Assembly: GCF_001039355.2 (NCBI RefSeq)
Contig: NW_019773577.1
Coordinates: 22,961-81,363, forward strand
DNA: 58,403 nucleotides
Source of the DNA: Lingula anatina
Taxonomy: Eukaryota; Brachiopoda; Lingulata; Lingulida; Lingulidae
Reading direction: 5' to 3'
Below are positions 1 to 11,241 of the stretch, piece by piece; position 1 is the first letter of the stretch, and each line of letters starts with the position of its first letter. The position numbers were made by a program, and so were the translations under genes. The notes under the pieces were generated by a model that was given only the letters and a program-made list of their open reading frames with translations, did no database searches and had not been told where the DNA came from.

Positions 1-53
1 AAAAATATTTAAACTAAATGAGGTGCATTGACAGAGGCACAAGTACAATCCAA

Positions 54-565
54 CGCCAACGTGCAACAGGGGAAAGTCTGACAGTGTATTACATAATATA
101 TGAAAGTGCGGTCAATATTAACAGTGTAAGACATCAGTTAAAGAGGAGGGGGTCTTACTATCTTTTGTTAAACGCGACTGTTATTATCTCTCGAACAAGC
201 TTAAACCATGCCTTATACAATTACTGTGTCTCCGGCTGTCGTGCAGAAACGGCACGTCGAACATATTTTGCTTCAGTTACAAACAGGGCAAACTAGCGAC
301 TTGTTCTAGATCGCTCTAGTAAGAAAGCATAAGTGCGGCGCCCGGGCACAAACAATCAACTACCCGGTCTAACATTCATATCTTAGCGTTTACATAGGTC
401 GCGCAAAGAGCTAAGTACATATGACGCGCAGGGAGCTAAGCAATTAGCCTTGACAAAGTGGTCCGTTTTTAAACAAAAACAAGAAAAAAGAACGCCTTGT
501 CATAGTTATGAGACAAATCGCTTGCAACGTGCAACAAGGGGGGTGGCTGACAGTGTGGTCACACT
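54..565. repeat. Two diverged direct-repeat copies
   Basis: The stretch beginning near 54 (CAACGTGCAACAGGGG followed by CTGACAGTGT and GAAAGT) recurs near 525 (CAACGTGCAACAAGGG, CTGACAGTGT, GAAAGT) in the same order and orientation, about 466 bp apart. The short open frames across both (18-296 and 450-698) look accidental: no domain and no splice signals. It could be an old tandem duplication or two LTR remnants; the copies are too diverged for me to decide. Confidence 0.45.
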
Positions 566-825
566 ACATGTTTATGAAAGTACGTTGAATCAAGGAGTTT
601 TAAGTTATGGCCCTGATAATGGGTTGACACTCACCGCGTTAGCTGCGACAATGATTATTTCTTCACGGCGATTTATTCATTCAATTATTAAATCATAATT
701 TATTTATTATTTATTAATTTAATTTAATGATTTAAATCATCTAATTTTTATCTATTTTTTATTTGTAATGTAACCTAATTATTTACTTTATTCTTTAAAT
801 AATATTTTTATTTATTTATTTATCA

Positions 826-990
826 AGCCCGTAGCCAGCAATTTTAAAGGGGGAGTGTCTTTTTCTGAAAAAGTGGACCTTTTACCGAAAAATCCCCATG
901 TACTTATGTCAAATTTTACCCAGAGTGGGCCTTTTTTAAGCAAAAGGGGGTTTTTTCGAACCTCCCGAACTCCCCCTGGCTGCGGGCCTG
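826..990 (+). repeat. Dispersed repeat starting CCCGTAGCCAGCAATTT
   Basis: The block runs from CCCGTAGCCAGCAATTT through CTGAAAAAGTGGACCTTTTA to GGCTGCGGGCCTG. A second copy lies in the opposite orientation at 44926-45003 and shares the gtagccagcaattt, ctgaaaaagtgg and ccttttacc segments. No coding capacity is seen. It is an interspersed repeat of unknown class. Confidence 0.6.
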
Positions 991-2740
991 TTTATTTATT
1001 TATTTATTAAGACTTTCTATTATTATTCTTTTACGGATTCGCTCTATTATTTTATATAAAATGTAACTTAATGTAGTAATTGAGGCAACACGCCAGCTTG
1101 TAATGTGAATAAATTGTTTTAATAATGTTTCTTTCTTTGTTATCCCTAAACAGTAATATATTTTTACACAGGTAGCGATGATGGAAATTTGTGTACGGAG
1201 CATCTTTAAACTTTTTGAGACGGGGTGATTTGTTGATCATGCTGATGTACGATGCTGATGCATGTCTATCAAATTCAATTTTTGACCACAGAACACTTCG
1301 TGTTGAATTAAAAAACTGATACTAAATTAAACTAGCAGTTTTCTTGCAACACTTAAAACATGATCAGCAAGTGTGCCAAGCTAGTGAACAAAAGGATAGG
1401 TGGCCACGGGAGTATAATCCTATCGCCGCAACAAACAATGGGCACTTTCTGGCTGATGTATCCTGCTGTTAATTACACCTAGTCACAGCGGATTGTCGCG
1501 CTCGCGCTAGACCACAGAAACAGGCGTCATGGGGTTCACTCGCCTAAGGTATTGTGTGTTATTACGTCTAAACTATTGTGTTTTGGCGTTCGAATTTTGA
1601 AGGGATTAGACGGCTCTCCATTGTTTGTCCGCCCCCTTCTATTCATAGTATAGGGATTAAAACCTTTCTGACGTTTTTAAAACGTCGTACAACGGAAACT
1701 TAATTTTTATTACTACTGTACATATTCAGGTGCACTTCTAATAGCAACTCATTTTTATGGACAAAAAAGGCATGCCCCGCAGAGAAATTCAAAGCTGCTT
1801 ATAACGTGGTTAGTTTGGTATGGCCAGCAGCTTCTCAAAATCTTATTCCAAAAGATAACTATCAGGACAGCATCCAGAGGTATACAAACATGTTACAGTT
1901 GGAGAGAGTTTGTCAGGAATGATGGATGAGCAGAGATGTTATGAAAAATGAATATATGCCTGTTGTGTGAAGGATAATTACCACATATTTTGAAATATGT
2001 TTGTAATCCTGTTTTACCTCTGAAATCATGTTTTAAAGGTCCACATCATCTAAATAAACCCAACTTAATATTAATTGTTAAGTTAAAAGTAATGCTGCAT
2101 GGCAACATTATAGTAACATACATGCCTGTCATGTCCGGCATTAAGATAAAAAATATATTTTATGAAGTCACATGATGTAACCTGATGTGGTCCAACAGCT
2201 TTGGAGTTTTGTGCCGGCCTCTTTGTATTATGCTCATGTGAAAAATTTAACTATACAATTAAAGGAAAATTAATGTTTAGATCTACATAAGATAAGAAAT
2301 TGGTATATCAGAAATGAGAATTTTTACCTTTGGGAGAGAAAAGAAGAAGAGGAGAGGAGATTGGGAAAAACGGAGCAGACGTGTTTTCAAGAACTTAGGA
2401 TTTGGAGACTTAGAAACATCAACGAATAAATCCTTTAACTGGTCATTATGTGGACTTGGGTTTTCTTTGTGCGACCTTATGTAAATCTGGAATGAAGTGT
2501 GGAATCTTTAGATTGCATTATCCACTAAGTAAGTCGAAATCGCAATGTCCTATTTCAAGCCCACACTTGAATTAAGCATCCTAAATTTTTATGACATTCA
2601 ATCCATATATAAAGAAAAGTTCATTACATGACATCTGGGACGACAAGTGTTTGATGTCATCTATAAAATCTATATCAGTGCCACCTGAAAAATATACATT
2701 AAATAACAGATTTCAACTATCAGTAAAGAACACATGGTAC
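991..2740. other. No gene recognised
   Basis: AT-rich non-coding sequence. Open frames are 60-70 codons, unsupported by splice sites or recognisable domains. A TTTA-rich run sits near 990-1010. I see nothing else that can be named. Confidence 0.5.
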
Positions 2741-2744
2741 TATT

Positions 2745-4235
2745 GATTTGTAATGGTAAGGGGTATATGGCAGCCAAATTGGATTTTCCTCTAATGAAAA
2801 AGGCTTAATCATATTCTTTACAAATATTAAAATGTAGGAGATATTAAGGAGAATTTATATTTCTTAAAATATTGCTTTTACCATGTTTGAAATAATTTCT
2901 AGATTATAGAACATGTGCCTCAGTTGCGAAAATGGTAAAATAAAGGCAGCCATCTTGGATAAATAAGCCATTTTGAAAAAAGATATGGTCTCAGCTTTAC
3001 ATTCAAAAACAAGCAATTGTCCTTTACCAATAAATTGCAAAGGAAAAATGGAATATACTTCTTTGAAGAAGATATTTGATCTTGGGAATAAGGTGCATGC
3101 TGTACGCACCTTTGGGCCATAATGGTCGGCATGCATGGTGGCCATGTTGGATTTTTTTCTTACTATAAAGATTAATACTGTACAGAGAGAGGAAATACAG
3201 GTCATACTGTACATAACTTATATTTGATAGTGTGTTGCTTCTATTAAGATTGAAAGTAATTCTAGATTAAATAAAATATGACCTGACTGCAAAAATTGCC
3301 AAATTTTTGGCCGCCATCTTGAATAAAGCACCCATCTTGGGTCAAGACACCATCTCAAATTTACCTTGAAATATTTAAAGCAATTGTTCTATACCTGCAT
3401 ATTGTAAAATAAAAATAAAATATACTTCATTTAATAAGGTATTTCAACTTTCAAAAAGATAAACATTGTGCTTCTGACTCATTATGGTGAGGGTTGTGTG
3501 GCGGCCATATTGGATTTTTCTCTTAATCAAAAAGCCTACATAGTGCATGCAGACAACAGAAATGTGTGAAATATTATAAAAAAGCTATATGTTATGACAG
3601 TTTTTTTCTTATATCACTCTTAAAAGAAATTCTAGATTGAAGAAAACATGACTTAATTGCAAAAAATAGTGAAATATTGTCCGCCATCTTGGATGATGCG
3701 GCCATTTTGAACCCAGTTGTCAAATTATTGCTACAGATCACCAGGAAGTGCATATTTCCACAATATATACACAATAAAAGTAATGTAGACTTCAGCAAAA
3801 AAAAAATATTAATCACTTTTCATAATTGATGCTTATGCTGTGTATTCACCATGGCTGGCGGCCATCTTGGATTTTTCTCTTATCCATCAAGCCATCATTC
3901 TGTAAACAGATACTTGAAATACAGGAAATATTGTAGACAACCTGTATTTGATAACAGTTTGCTTTAATAATAATTGAATATAATACAAAATGAAAGCAAA
4001 CATTATTTAATTGCAAAAAATTGTGAAAAATTGGCCGCCATCTTGGATAAAGCGGCCATTCTGAATCCAATTGACTTAATCTAGCTACTGATCACCAGAT
4101 AGTACATATTTCCACAATATATGGACAACACAAACATCTAAACCTAAAGAAACTGAAAATATCAACCATTTTTCATAATTGATGCTTGTTCTCTGTATTC
4201 ACCATTGCTGGCGGCCATCTTGGATTTTTGGGCAC
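2745..4235. repeat. Tandem array, four ~360-bp units
   Basis: Four diverged units follow head to tail. The box GCCGCCATCTTGGAT (or a one- or two-base variant) lies at about 2945, 3309, 3680 and 4033, spacings of about 364, 371 and 353 bp. A second box, GGCGGCCATCTTGGATTTTT, occurs half a unit later at about 3138, 3500, 3859 and 4210, with a weaker one near 2769. Other shared parts are a TTGCAAAAA stretch before the first box and CACAATATAT/ATACTTC segments in mid-unit. The core AAGATGGCGGC on the reverse strand matches the known YY1 consensus. No coding capacity is supported. Confidence 0.8.
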
Positions 4236-4685
4236 TTTCGCAATTGAGCCCATTTGTCCAATAAGAAGATTCATAAACCCCAGGTATCAGGCTCTCCAAC
4301 GATATGTTCGAAAATTTTATATCATTAAATTTTTTTTACTACCCTTTTTTTAAGGCTTTTGGAGTTTGGCTCCGGGACTACAAGTTATTATTTATAATAA
4401 GAAAACTATATTATATAAGCAAAGAAATACTGATAAATACTTTATGTACAAAATTGGCCTAAATCTTACCATTATGCCTGTTTACTGGGTAAACATAAAA
4501 TTGCCACTGCATTTCTGTACCTCTTCACTCCTCTGCAGCGAACACCTAGCTGACCCACACTCTCCTGAGTGTGACAATTAGGACTGTTCACTTATGCTAA
4601 CGAGTTTCTTTTATTAAATGAATGTGACAGATGTGCTTGCTCAGCATATCTGATGCAATAAACCATAAACAAAGTTTGATACAAT

Positions 4686-5015
4686 CATAATGCTCTTACA
4701 CCAATTTTTGCAGTTAAGTCATGTTTTATTTAATCTATCATGACAGAATCAACACATCATCCAATATGTACATTATGACTTGTATTTTCCTCTCTCTCTC
4801 TCTCTCTCTCTCTGTATAGTATATGGAGCTTTATGATTAAAGAAAAATCCAACATGGCCACCATACACCCCGACGGTTATGGCCCAAAGGTTCGCACAGC
4901 ATGCTTCTTATTTGTAAGATCAAATATCTTCTTTTATGAAGTATATTTCATATTTCCTTTACAATTTATTGGTGAAGGACAAGTGTTTATTTTTAAAGAT
5001 AAATCTAGTATATAT
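4686..5015 (-). repeat. Inverted partial unit of the ~360-bp array
   Basis: On the reverse strand this segment matches the first array unit: the TTGCAAAAA-side flank near 4710, and TCCAACATGGCCACCAT at about 4848, the reverse complement of the box near 3138, followed by the stretches corresponding to 3010-3130. A CT microsatellite at about 4791-4814 lies inside it. The array therefore ends in an inverted copy about 450 bp from its last direct unit. Confidence 0.7.
4791..4814. repeat. (CT)n microsatellite
   Basis: A run of about twelve CT units is directly visible. Confidence 0.95.
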
Positions 5016-5501
5016 GTTGTAAAGTTAATTACTTACCCTTACGCTAATACCAATTAGTAATGAAAGGGAAATCAAATAGATGAAAAGTTAGAGTGATATC
5101 GAGTGCAAATTAAGTTTCATCGAGTGTCAACAAGTGTAGAACATGTTTTTCGTGTAAGAAGATGATGAGATAGGTCAATGTCAATAACATTTAATGTGAT
5201 TGGTTGATTTCATAACAGATTTTAATTTTGATCAACTGTTTATCACATGATAACTAAGTTTTGGACATAATTCAAGTATGAGTAATGCAAATAGTATTTT
5301 GGATGAGTTTAGTTGAAAACAAGGTTCTTAGACATTACCTAAAAAGGGAATGTTATATGGTAAAATAAACATGACAATGGAAAGTTTCTGGAAATCACGC
5401 CATAAACAATAAAAATAACATAATTACACGCGTGATCAGTACGGAGAATTAGAGTATAAATATGGGTAAAATTGGATGAAAATTAAGTGGTGAATAAATG
5501 A

Positions 5502-7135
5502 TTGAAGACTCCAGAACTTCGTCGTCGTTATAATAAATGGTGGAGGAAGCATCCTGTCCCGGCTCTACCGATGCAAAGTGAACAACCAGAGAATTGGAGT
5601 CCTCCAGCAGCAAACACCAGAAAAGCTGTACAGAAGAAACAACTAGCGCCAAGTGCCGAAGGTAAATCACCACAAAGACTGGAGAAAACACCAACTTTAT
5701 CTCCAGGAACACCGTGTTTTACATGTACTTTTGCTCCAAAATTCGTTAAAGAAACTTAACAAACTTTTGAAATTCTATCATCCAGCAGTGAGTCGTCAGA
5801 AGAAGACGAAACCTGAAAGTTCACACCAACAGACTGTTGTTCAGAAATGCAGTTTGTTAGATCAAGTTTTCGAACAAAAGTCACCATCATATTTTTTGAA
5901 AGAGGCCAAACCAATTCCAACAACCGCGACAACCAAATTTCCCAAATCATCGAATTTGAAGGGTCATACATCATTAAGCGTAAATCCATTTCAAACCGTC
6001 CAGAATCTCCCATTATTATCAGCGACTCCGACAACGACAGAATCCGCTCAGAATCTCCAATCGTCATTGATCTCGGCGAAGAATAAGCAGCATACGCTTA
6101 ACGTTCAAGATCGCCATATAAACAATTTATTAACAAGCGAAAAAACTAGCAAGAAAACAATGTCGTCAGATCTAGGGTTGGCTCCGGAAAAATTCAGAGG
6201 AAATGGAGACGAAGATGTAGAGAGATGGCTGACTCATTTTAGAAACTATGTCAGTTTTAAAGAACTAGAAGGAGAACAGATAACGTCCATTTTTCCTCTC
6301 TTGTTAAAGCAGTCAGCGCTAGATTGGTATGAATCTTTGCCATCTAGAGTACAAAAAGACTGGGAATCCCTTTAGGGCGAGTTTCGACAAAGATATCAGC
6401 TCAGATATGGGGAAACCTGGGCGAAGGCGTCAGAATTTTTCCGACGAAACCAAAGGCAAGATGAACCAGTACAGAATTATATAGCGTCGATGAGGCATGA
6501 TGCGAAACGCGCTCGATTAGATGAGGTCACGGCTCTAACCGTAGTAATGAACGGTTTACTACCGGAGATAAGACCTTTTGTGTTGCAAAGGGAAACCACC
6601 GACTTCGACTCGTTAGTACACCATGCCAGAATTGCAGAGAATGCAGTACAACCCACGAGAAGAGATCAGCAGTCCGATATCAGAATGATCACAGAAAAAA
6701 TCGACGCCTTAAAAACCTCCATCAATGATGTTGTCCTGGCCAGTAAGCAGCCTGAAGTACAAATGGTACAGAATCCGAGACAAGTCCCGAGACAGGTCCA
6801 GAATGTTGGAAACCTCATACCTCCAAGGCCAAGGCCATTGACTCCCATGAGAAGGTTCGGTACCAACGACATCGGCCACGGGCACATCGACCAACGCAAC
6901 GTACCACTTCGATGCCCCGGGTACAAAGCACTGCCAACAAGTCGTCCGAGAAATCCACAGCAACAGAGCTCAATGAAGGGATGGCCCAGATGTCAAGGGT
7001 GTGGTGAGTACACACATCTTAGGTCTAAATGTTTCGCTCGCTCACAATTTTTATTATTGTGGTAAAGTAGGGCATTTAGCAAAGGTTTGTCTTGCTGCGC
7101 GAGTGAGCAAGTGACTAAGAAAAGGAACATATAGA
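5502..7135 (+). pseudogene. Gag polyprotein remnant
   Basis: Capsid-like Ty3/Gypsy Gag. From about 6160 the frame reads a typical capsid start (motif LAPEKFRGNGDEDVERWLTH, then ALDWYESLP), followed by the spacer and nucleocapsid. A zinc knuckle CQGCGEYTHLRSKC (CX2CX4HX4C) lies near 6988-7029. A second knuckle follows after a frameshift near 7040 (CGKVGHLAKVC), and its first cysteine position reads as another residue. A single TAG at 6373-6375 splits the frame and the open frame resumes in register. The N-terminal part sits in two overlapping frames (5502-5759 and 5653-6375), so the true start is uncertain. Inactive in this copy. Confidence 0.85.
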
Positions 7136-7189
7136 ACATTATATAATAAGACTGAAAATAGAAAAGTGCCAATAGCGATTATGTCTAGT

Positions 7190-7990
7190 TACCAAGCTAA
7201 TAATTCAGTAACAGTTCACATTGACAAATAACAAGTTAATGCTTTAGCTGACACAGGTACTGTCATATCTTGTATATCAGAAAAGCCATCATTAAAAGAA
7301 GTTACAGTTGTTGATGGATCTGCGATCAAAGTCCTAGGAAAAATAGAGTTATCTATTTGTTTTGAAAATGTGATCATTAAAGCAATAATAACTCTTCGTT
7401 TCGGCTAAAAAATGAATTTTCCTGGAGTAAACAACAATTTCCCCATACTTACCAATGGTTAAATGGTAAAAATTAATTTTAACATTCAAAGTTAGTCCCT
7501 GGTTTTTTTCTAAAAAGTTTGTTTTTTTAGAGTATATACATCAATGGAGTTCACGTGGTCTAAAGACAAGTTCAAATATCAGAATAAAAGCTATAACTGC
7601 TGTTTTTGTGGTAAAACAGAATATATTATATTTCTATGAGTTTTTCACAAGGTTTTTATTGTGAAATATAGGTCTCATACGAAGAGTTATTATCCCTTTA
7701 AACATAAATTCCATGTGTTTAGTCAAATGCCAAGAGGTTTGATATTAGGTACAGAGTTTCTAAAAAAACATAATGCAAAAATTGATTTATCGTCTAATAG
7801 CATGACATTGCCTGATTATGATTTACTCTTATCCATGTATAGTCCACATGTATTAGGTTTAGTGCGTAACTTTAAGTCAGAATTGATTCCACCCAGAAGC
7901 GAATGCTTAATTCCTGTGAAAATATCACACTCTTCATTTGTCTCAGTAGCTATATTAGAACCAGTACAAAAACTTGAGTCAAAGAAAAAT
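7190..7990 (+). pseudogene. Aspartic protease remnant split by a MITE
   Basis: The retroviral-type active site ALADTGTVIS (DTG triad) is read near 7236-7266, after a stop at about 7228. The flap/C-terminal part (GLILGTEFLKKHNAKI) is read near 7738-7785. A 317-bp MITE with TTAA target duplications lies between them at 7381-7697, and the frames on either side are in register apart from the insertion. The protease would process Gag-Pol; here it is inactive. Confidence 0.8.
7381..7697. mobile_element. 317-bp MITE with TTAA target duplication
   Basis: The ends are 18-bp inverted repeats: AGCAATAATAACTCTTCG at the left and the complement of AGGGATAATAACTCTTCG at the right, flanked by TTAA at 7377-7380 and 7698-7701. 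It has no coding capacity. It interrupts the protease frame of the Gypsy element, so it is younger than that element. A related left end (TTAA then AGGGATAATAAATCTTCG) is seen at 40144. TTAA duplications are typical of piggyBac-mobilised MITEs; that class is inferred from the target site only. Confidence 0.85.
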
Positions 7991-8143
7991 CTAATTGGTG
8001 CAAAATGTTTAGTTTCAATCAATGAAAACAAATCTTACTAGAGAATACTAAATCCTAGTGATGAAAGTATTTTTCTGCCTAAAAGAACAATATTAGCTTA
8101 TGCAAGCTCAATTAATCTAGACAGCAAAACTGTTTTAAATGAA

Positions 8144-8993
8144 ATGTCAGAAGGGAAAAAAATACAAAAGGGTGATCATAGGTTATCAGATCATGAAGCG
8201 TTACAAAAAGCTGAAGAATTAAATATAAAGTTTACTGATTCAGACATAAGTGAGGATCAAAAACAACAGCTGAAAATGTTGATAGGACGTAACCGTGATG
8301 TTTTTGCTATCAACCTTTCAGAGTTAGGCACAGCAAATATGTATAAACATCGAATTGACACAATAAATGATGTTTCTGTTAAACAAACATTTTATCGTAC
8401 GTCACCAAAGCTGAAAGATGAAATTGTTAAACAAGTAGACGAGATGTTAAAACATGGTATAATTGAAGAAAGCATGAGTGAATAAAGTAGTCCAGTGGTA
8501 CTTGTAAAAAAAGAAAAAACGGTGAATATAGATTCGCAATAGATTACCGGAAGTTAAATAAAGTTACAAAACCTATGCATTGGCCACTTCCACGTTTAGA
8601 TGATATTTTTGAAATGATAGGTACATCAGGCGCTAGATATTTCTCTAGTTTAGATATGGCAGGTGCATATTGGCAATTACCCCTTGATCCTGAAACTAAA
8701 CATTAGACTGCTTTCATCACACACCATGGGCATTTTCAATTTTTACGTTTGGCATTCGGCCTTCGTAATGCCGGTGTTAGCTACCAGGCTTGAATTGGAA
8801 AACTATCCTTATATATATTGACGATATTTTGGTCATGAGTAAAACATTTAATGATCATTTAAAACATTTAGAGTTAGTATTTAAAAAACTAAGATCTGCC
8901 AATCTTACACTAAAACCATCAAAATGTAAATTTGCAACACCAAAAGCTAAATATTTAGGTCATGTAATTAAAAGAACATTAAAAGAAGTGAAA
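8144..8993 (+). pseudogene. Reverse transcriptase remnant
   Basis: Ty3/Gypsy RT in at least three frames. The N-terminal piece at 8144-8485 ends in the connector before the catalytic fold. In a shifted frame, 8510-8790 carries FAIDYRKLNKVTKPMHWPLP and the catalytic FSSLDMAGAYWQLPLDP. The YIDDILVMSK box (second and third aspartates) is at about 8809-8840. About 20 residues usually found before this box are missing. The normal YLGHV segment is read near 8953, then collinearity stops at an inversion. Not functional. Confidence 0.85.
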
Positions 8994-9210
8994 TGATGCT
9001 TCACATTCAGGATTCCATAAAATCTGTACGTCTTTCCTTAAAAGTTTATTTAAGGGTTCTGCTATTTTACTGAAGCCTTTTATAAATTTTCTGTAGAAGT
9101 TAACTAATCCTAGAAAACTTCTGACATCTTTACAACTTTTGGTGTTGGAAACGATTTTATGGCTTCAAGATTTTTCTCGTCTGGTCTTATTCCATTTTTA
9201 TCTATTACAT
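8994..9210 (-). other. Inverted internal fragment of the element's own RT
   Basis: On the complementary strand this segment reads, without stops, the RT thumb/connection part that normally follows YLGHV in Ty3/Gypsy Pol (for example IRPDEKNLEAIKSFPTP and FLGLVNFYRKFIKGFSKIAE). The flanking + strand sequence is RT upstream and the RNase H end downstream, so a ~217-bp piece is inverted in place and most of the RNase H domain is missing. No other feature explains the block. Confidence 0.85.
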
Positions 9211-10661
9211 CTGGCAGGCTTATTAGATGGTCATTGAAGTTACAAGGCCTAGATTTTGAAATAATTCACAGACCTGGAAAAACAAACCCAGCTGATGCAT
9301 TATCGAGACGTGATTATGAACCAATACGTGTTTTAGATACTGTTAACACTGGTCAGTTAAGTAAAGGTCACATGCGTCAAGATAAACATTGGACCCAAGC
9401 TAAACTTTTCTTACCAAAACAAACAGATAAAAGAATGGAGCATAGCTTAACTCAATATGATAACATGAACAATGTTGATGTAACAAATATTAACGATAAA
9501 GAGAAATTTAAAAAAGATCAACGGGAATGCCCTGAGTTTCAAAATATAATACTTTACCTAGAACAAAATGATTTACCTAGTGACTTAAAACAAGCGCGTA
9601 AAATCATAGCAGAATCAGAACAATATGTAATGATAGATGGTATTTTGTATCATCTATATCAACCACGTACGCGGGGAATGCCAAAAAAGATAAGAATAAT
9701 AAGACCATTAGCAGTTCCAGTAACACTAAGAAGTGATGTGTTACATGCATATCATGATTCATTAACAGCCGGTGGTCATCAGGGTTGTGATAGAACATTT
9801 GCTTCTATAAGAAATAAATACCTTTGGAGATCACTTTATTAAGATGTCATGGAGTATGTTAAATCATGTGAAGTGTGTCAAAAGGTTAAAGAATTGCGTA
9901 GAGATGCTCCAGCACCTTTGAACCCTTTACCAATTGTAGGTGTATTGGAAATAATGCACATGGACATTTTAGGACCCTTGATAAAGTCAAGAGAAGGATA
10001 TAAGTATATTTTGTTAGTAACATGCTCTTTTTCCAATTTTGCTGAAGCAATAGCCTTAAAAACTCAAGAAGCTGAAGAAATAGCAAAAGCTCTTTATAGA
10101 GAAGTGTTTACAAGATATGGCTGTCTGTCATATCTCGTTTCTGATCGCGGAAAGAATTTTTTGTCCCAAATTTGTCAATCACTGTGTAAATTGTTCCAAA
10201 TTAAACGCTATCATACTAGCGCATGGCATCCACAAAGTAACGCAGCCTGTGAAAGAACCAATTCAATGATTGCACAAACATTAAGAGCATATTGTAATAA
10301 AGATCAAACTAATTGGCCTGATATTATTCCAGGTGTGATGATGGCATTACGTATGACTCCTTGTACACAATCTACACATTTTTCTCCTTATTATTTAGTA
10401 TTTGGACGAGAGATGCGTACTCCATTAGATAGTGATTTTATTCCTGAACTTAATGATAACAAAAATCTACATCAATACATTAAGGAATTGAAAAACAATC
10501 TGTCAACAGCAAAATAAATAACAACAAAGAATAGAGAACTATCTCAGAAACAATATAAAGCAAGGTATGATCTTAAATCAAAGCAACCGATTTATAAAAT
10601 AAGTGATAGAGTTTGGATATATACTCCAATGACACCTAAAGGGTTAAGTTCAAAATTGTAA
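9211..10661 (+). pseudogene. RNase H tail and integrase remnant
   Basis: The first residues (LKLQGLDFEIIHRPGKTNPA, DALSR) are the C-terminus of Ty3/Gypsy RNase H. Integrase follows: an HHCC zinc finger (H residues near 9749-9780, CEVC near 9876), and the DDE core with HMDILGPL near 9957, VSDRGKNFLS near 10136 and WHPQSNAACERTNS near 10222 (D, D, E). The C-terminal GPY/F-type module (IKYKGPYYITKI) is read near 10663 onward. In-frame TAA codons at 9840-9842, 10515-10517 and 10659-10661 interrupt an otherwise continuous frame. It would integrate the cDNA; inactive here. Confidence 0.88.
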
Positions 10662-10721
10662 ATCAAGTACAAAGGGCCGTATTATATTACGAAGATTTTA
10701 TCTACGGGTTGCACATATTAT

Positions 10722-11132
10722 TTGAGAGACTGTAAAACGCATAAGGAACATACATCACCTGTCCATGCAAACAGATTAAAAATGTACTATGATCCTAAAG
10801 CCTATAATAAATACACTAGACTAAATGACAGTAGTCATGAACAAGTCAAGACGAACAAGAGGAAAACGAGTATTGAAATACAAGGCAAAGATAAACGTGA
10901 AACAAAAGAACTGGATCGCACATCAGACGAAAATCAAGATGAGTACGAATATTACGAAGTAGAGAAATTGTTGTGTTGTAAGAATATAAACAGAAAGAGA
11001 CATTACAAAGTAAAATGGAAGGGTTATAAGAATCCTACTTTGGAACCCGAAGAAAATATTTCAGATGCATTAAAAAGAGATTATCATATTAATAAAACTT
11101 TACAAGGAAGACGAAGAAAACGTAGAAATTAA
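10722..11132 (+). CDS. Integrase C-terminal tail with chromodomain
   Basis: This open frame continues the pol tail. Residues about 80-125 match the chromodomain fold: YYEVEKLL, then HYKVKWKGYKNPTLEPEENI, with the aromatic residues that cage methyl-lysine in this family (Y near the start, W of the VKWKGY box). A lysine-rich linker precedes it. In chromoviruses such a domain directs integration to chromatin. The open frame is intact over 136 codons, but upstream pol is broken. Chromoviruses as usually described lack env, so its position just before an env is unusual. Confidence 0.8.
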   Translation: MRDCKTHKEHTSPVHANRLKMYYDPKAYNKYTRLNDSSHEQVKTNKRKTSIEIQGKDKRETKELDRTSDENQDEYEYYEVEKLLCCKNINRKRHYKVKWKGYKNPTLEPEENISDALKRDYHINKTLQGRRRKRRN

Positions 11133-11241
11133 AAAAGTAGTCTCTTCAACACGAGTGAGTTCGATAATCAATACCCTGGTAAAGAAAAAGATACACACAC
11201 ATTTAAAAAAAGTATACCGTACACAAGGTCAAATGTAAACT

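Noticed and set aside
18-698. Open frames of 92 and 82 codons at the left edge
   Set aside because: They run across a diverged direct repeat, have no domain, splice signals or codon pattern of a gene.
2864-5057. Several 70-116-codon frames on the - and + strand (for example 2864-3214, 3592-3816, 4833-5057)
   Set aside because: They fall in the tandem ~360-bp array and read the same repeat in different frames; periodic similarity explains them.
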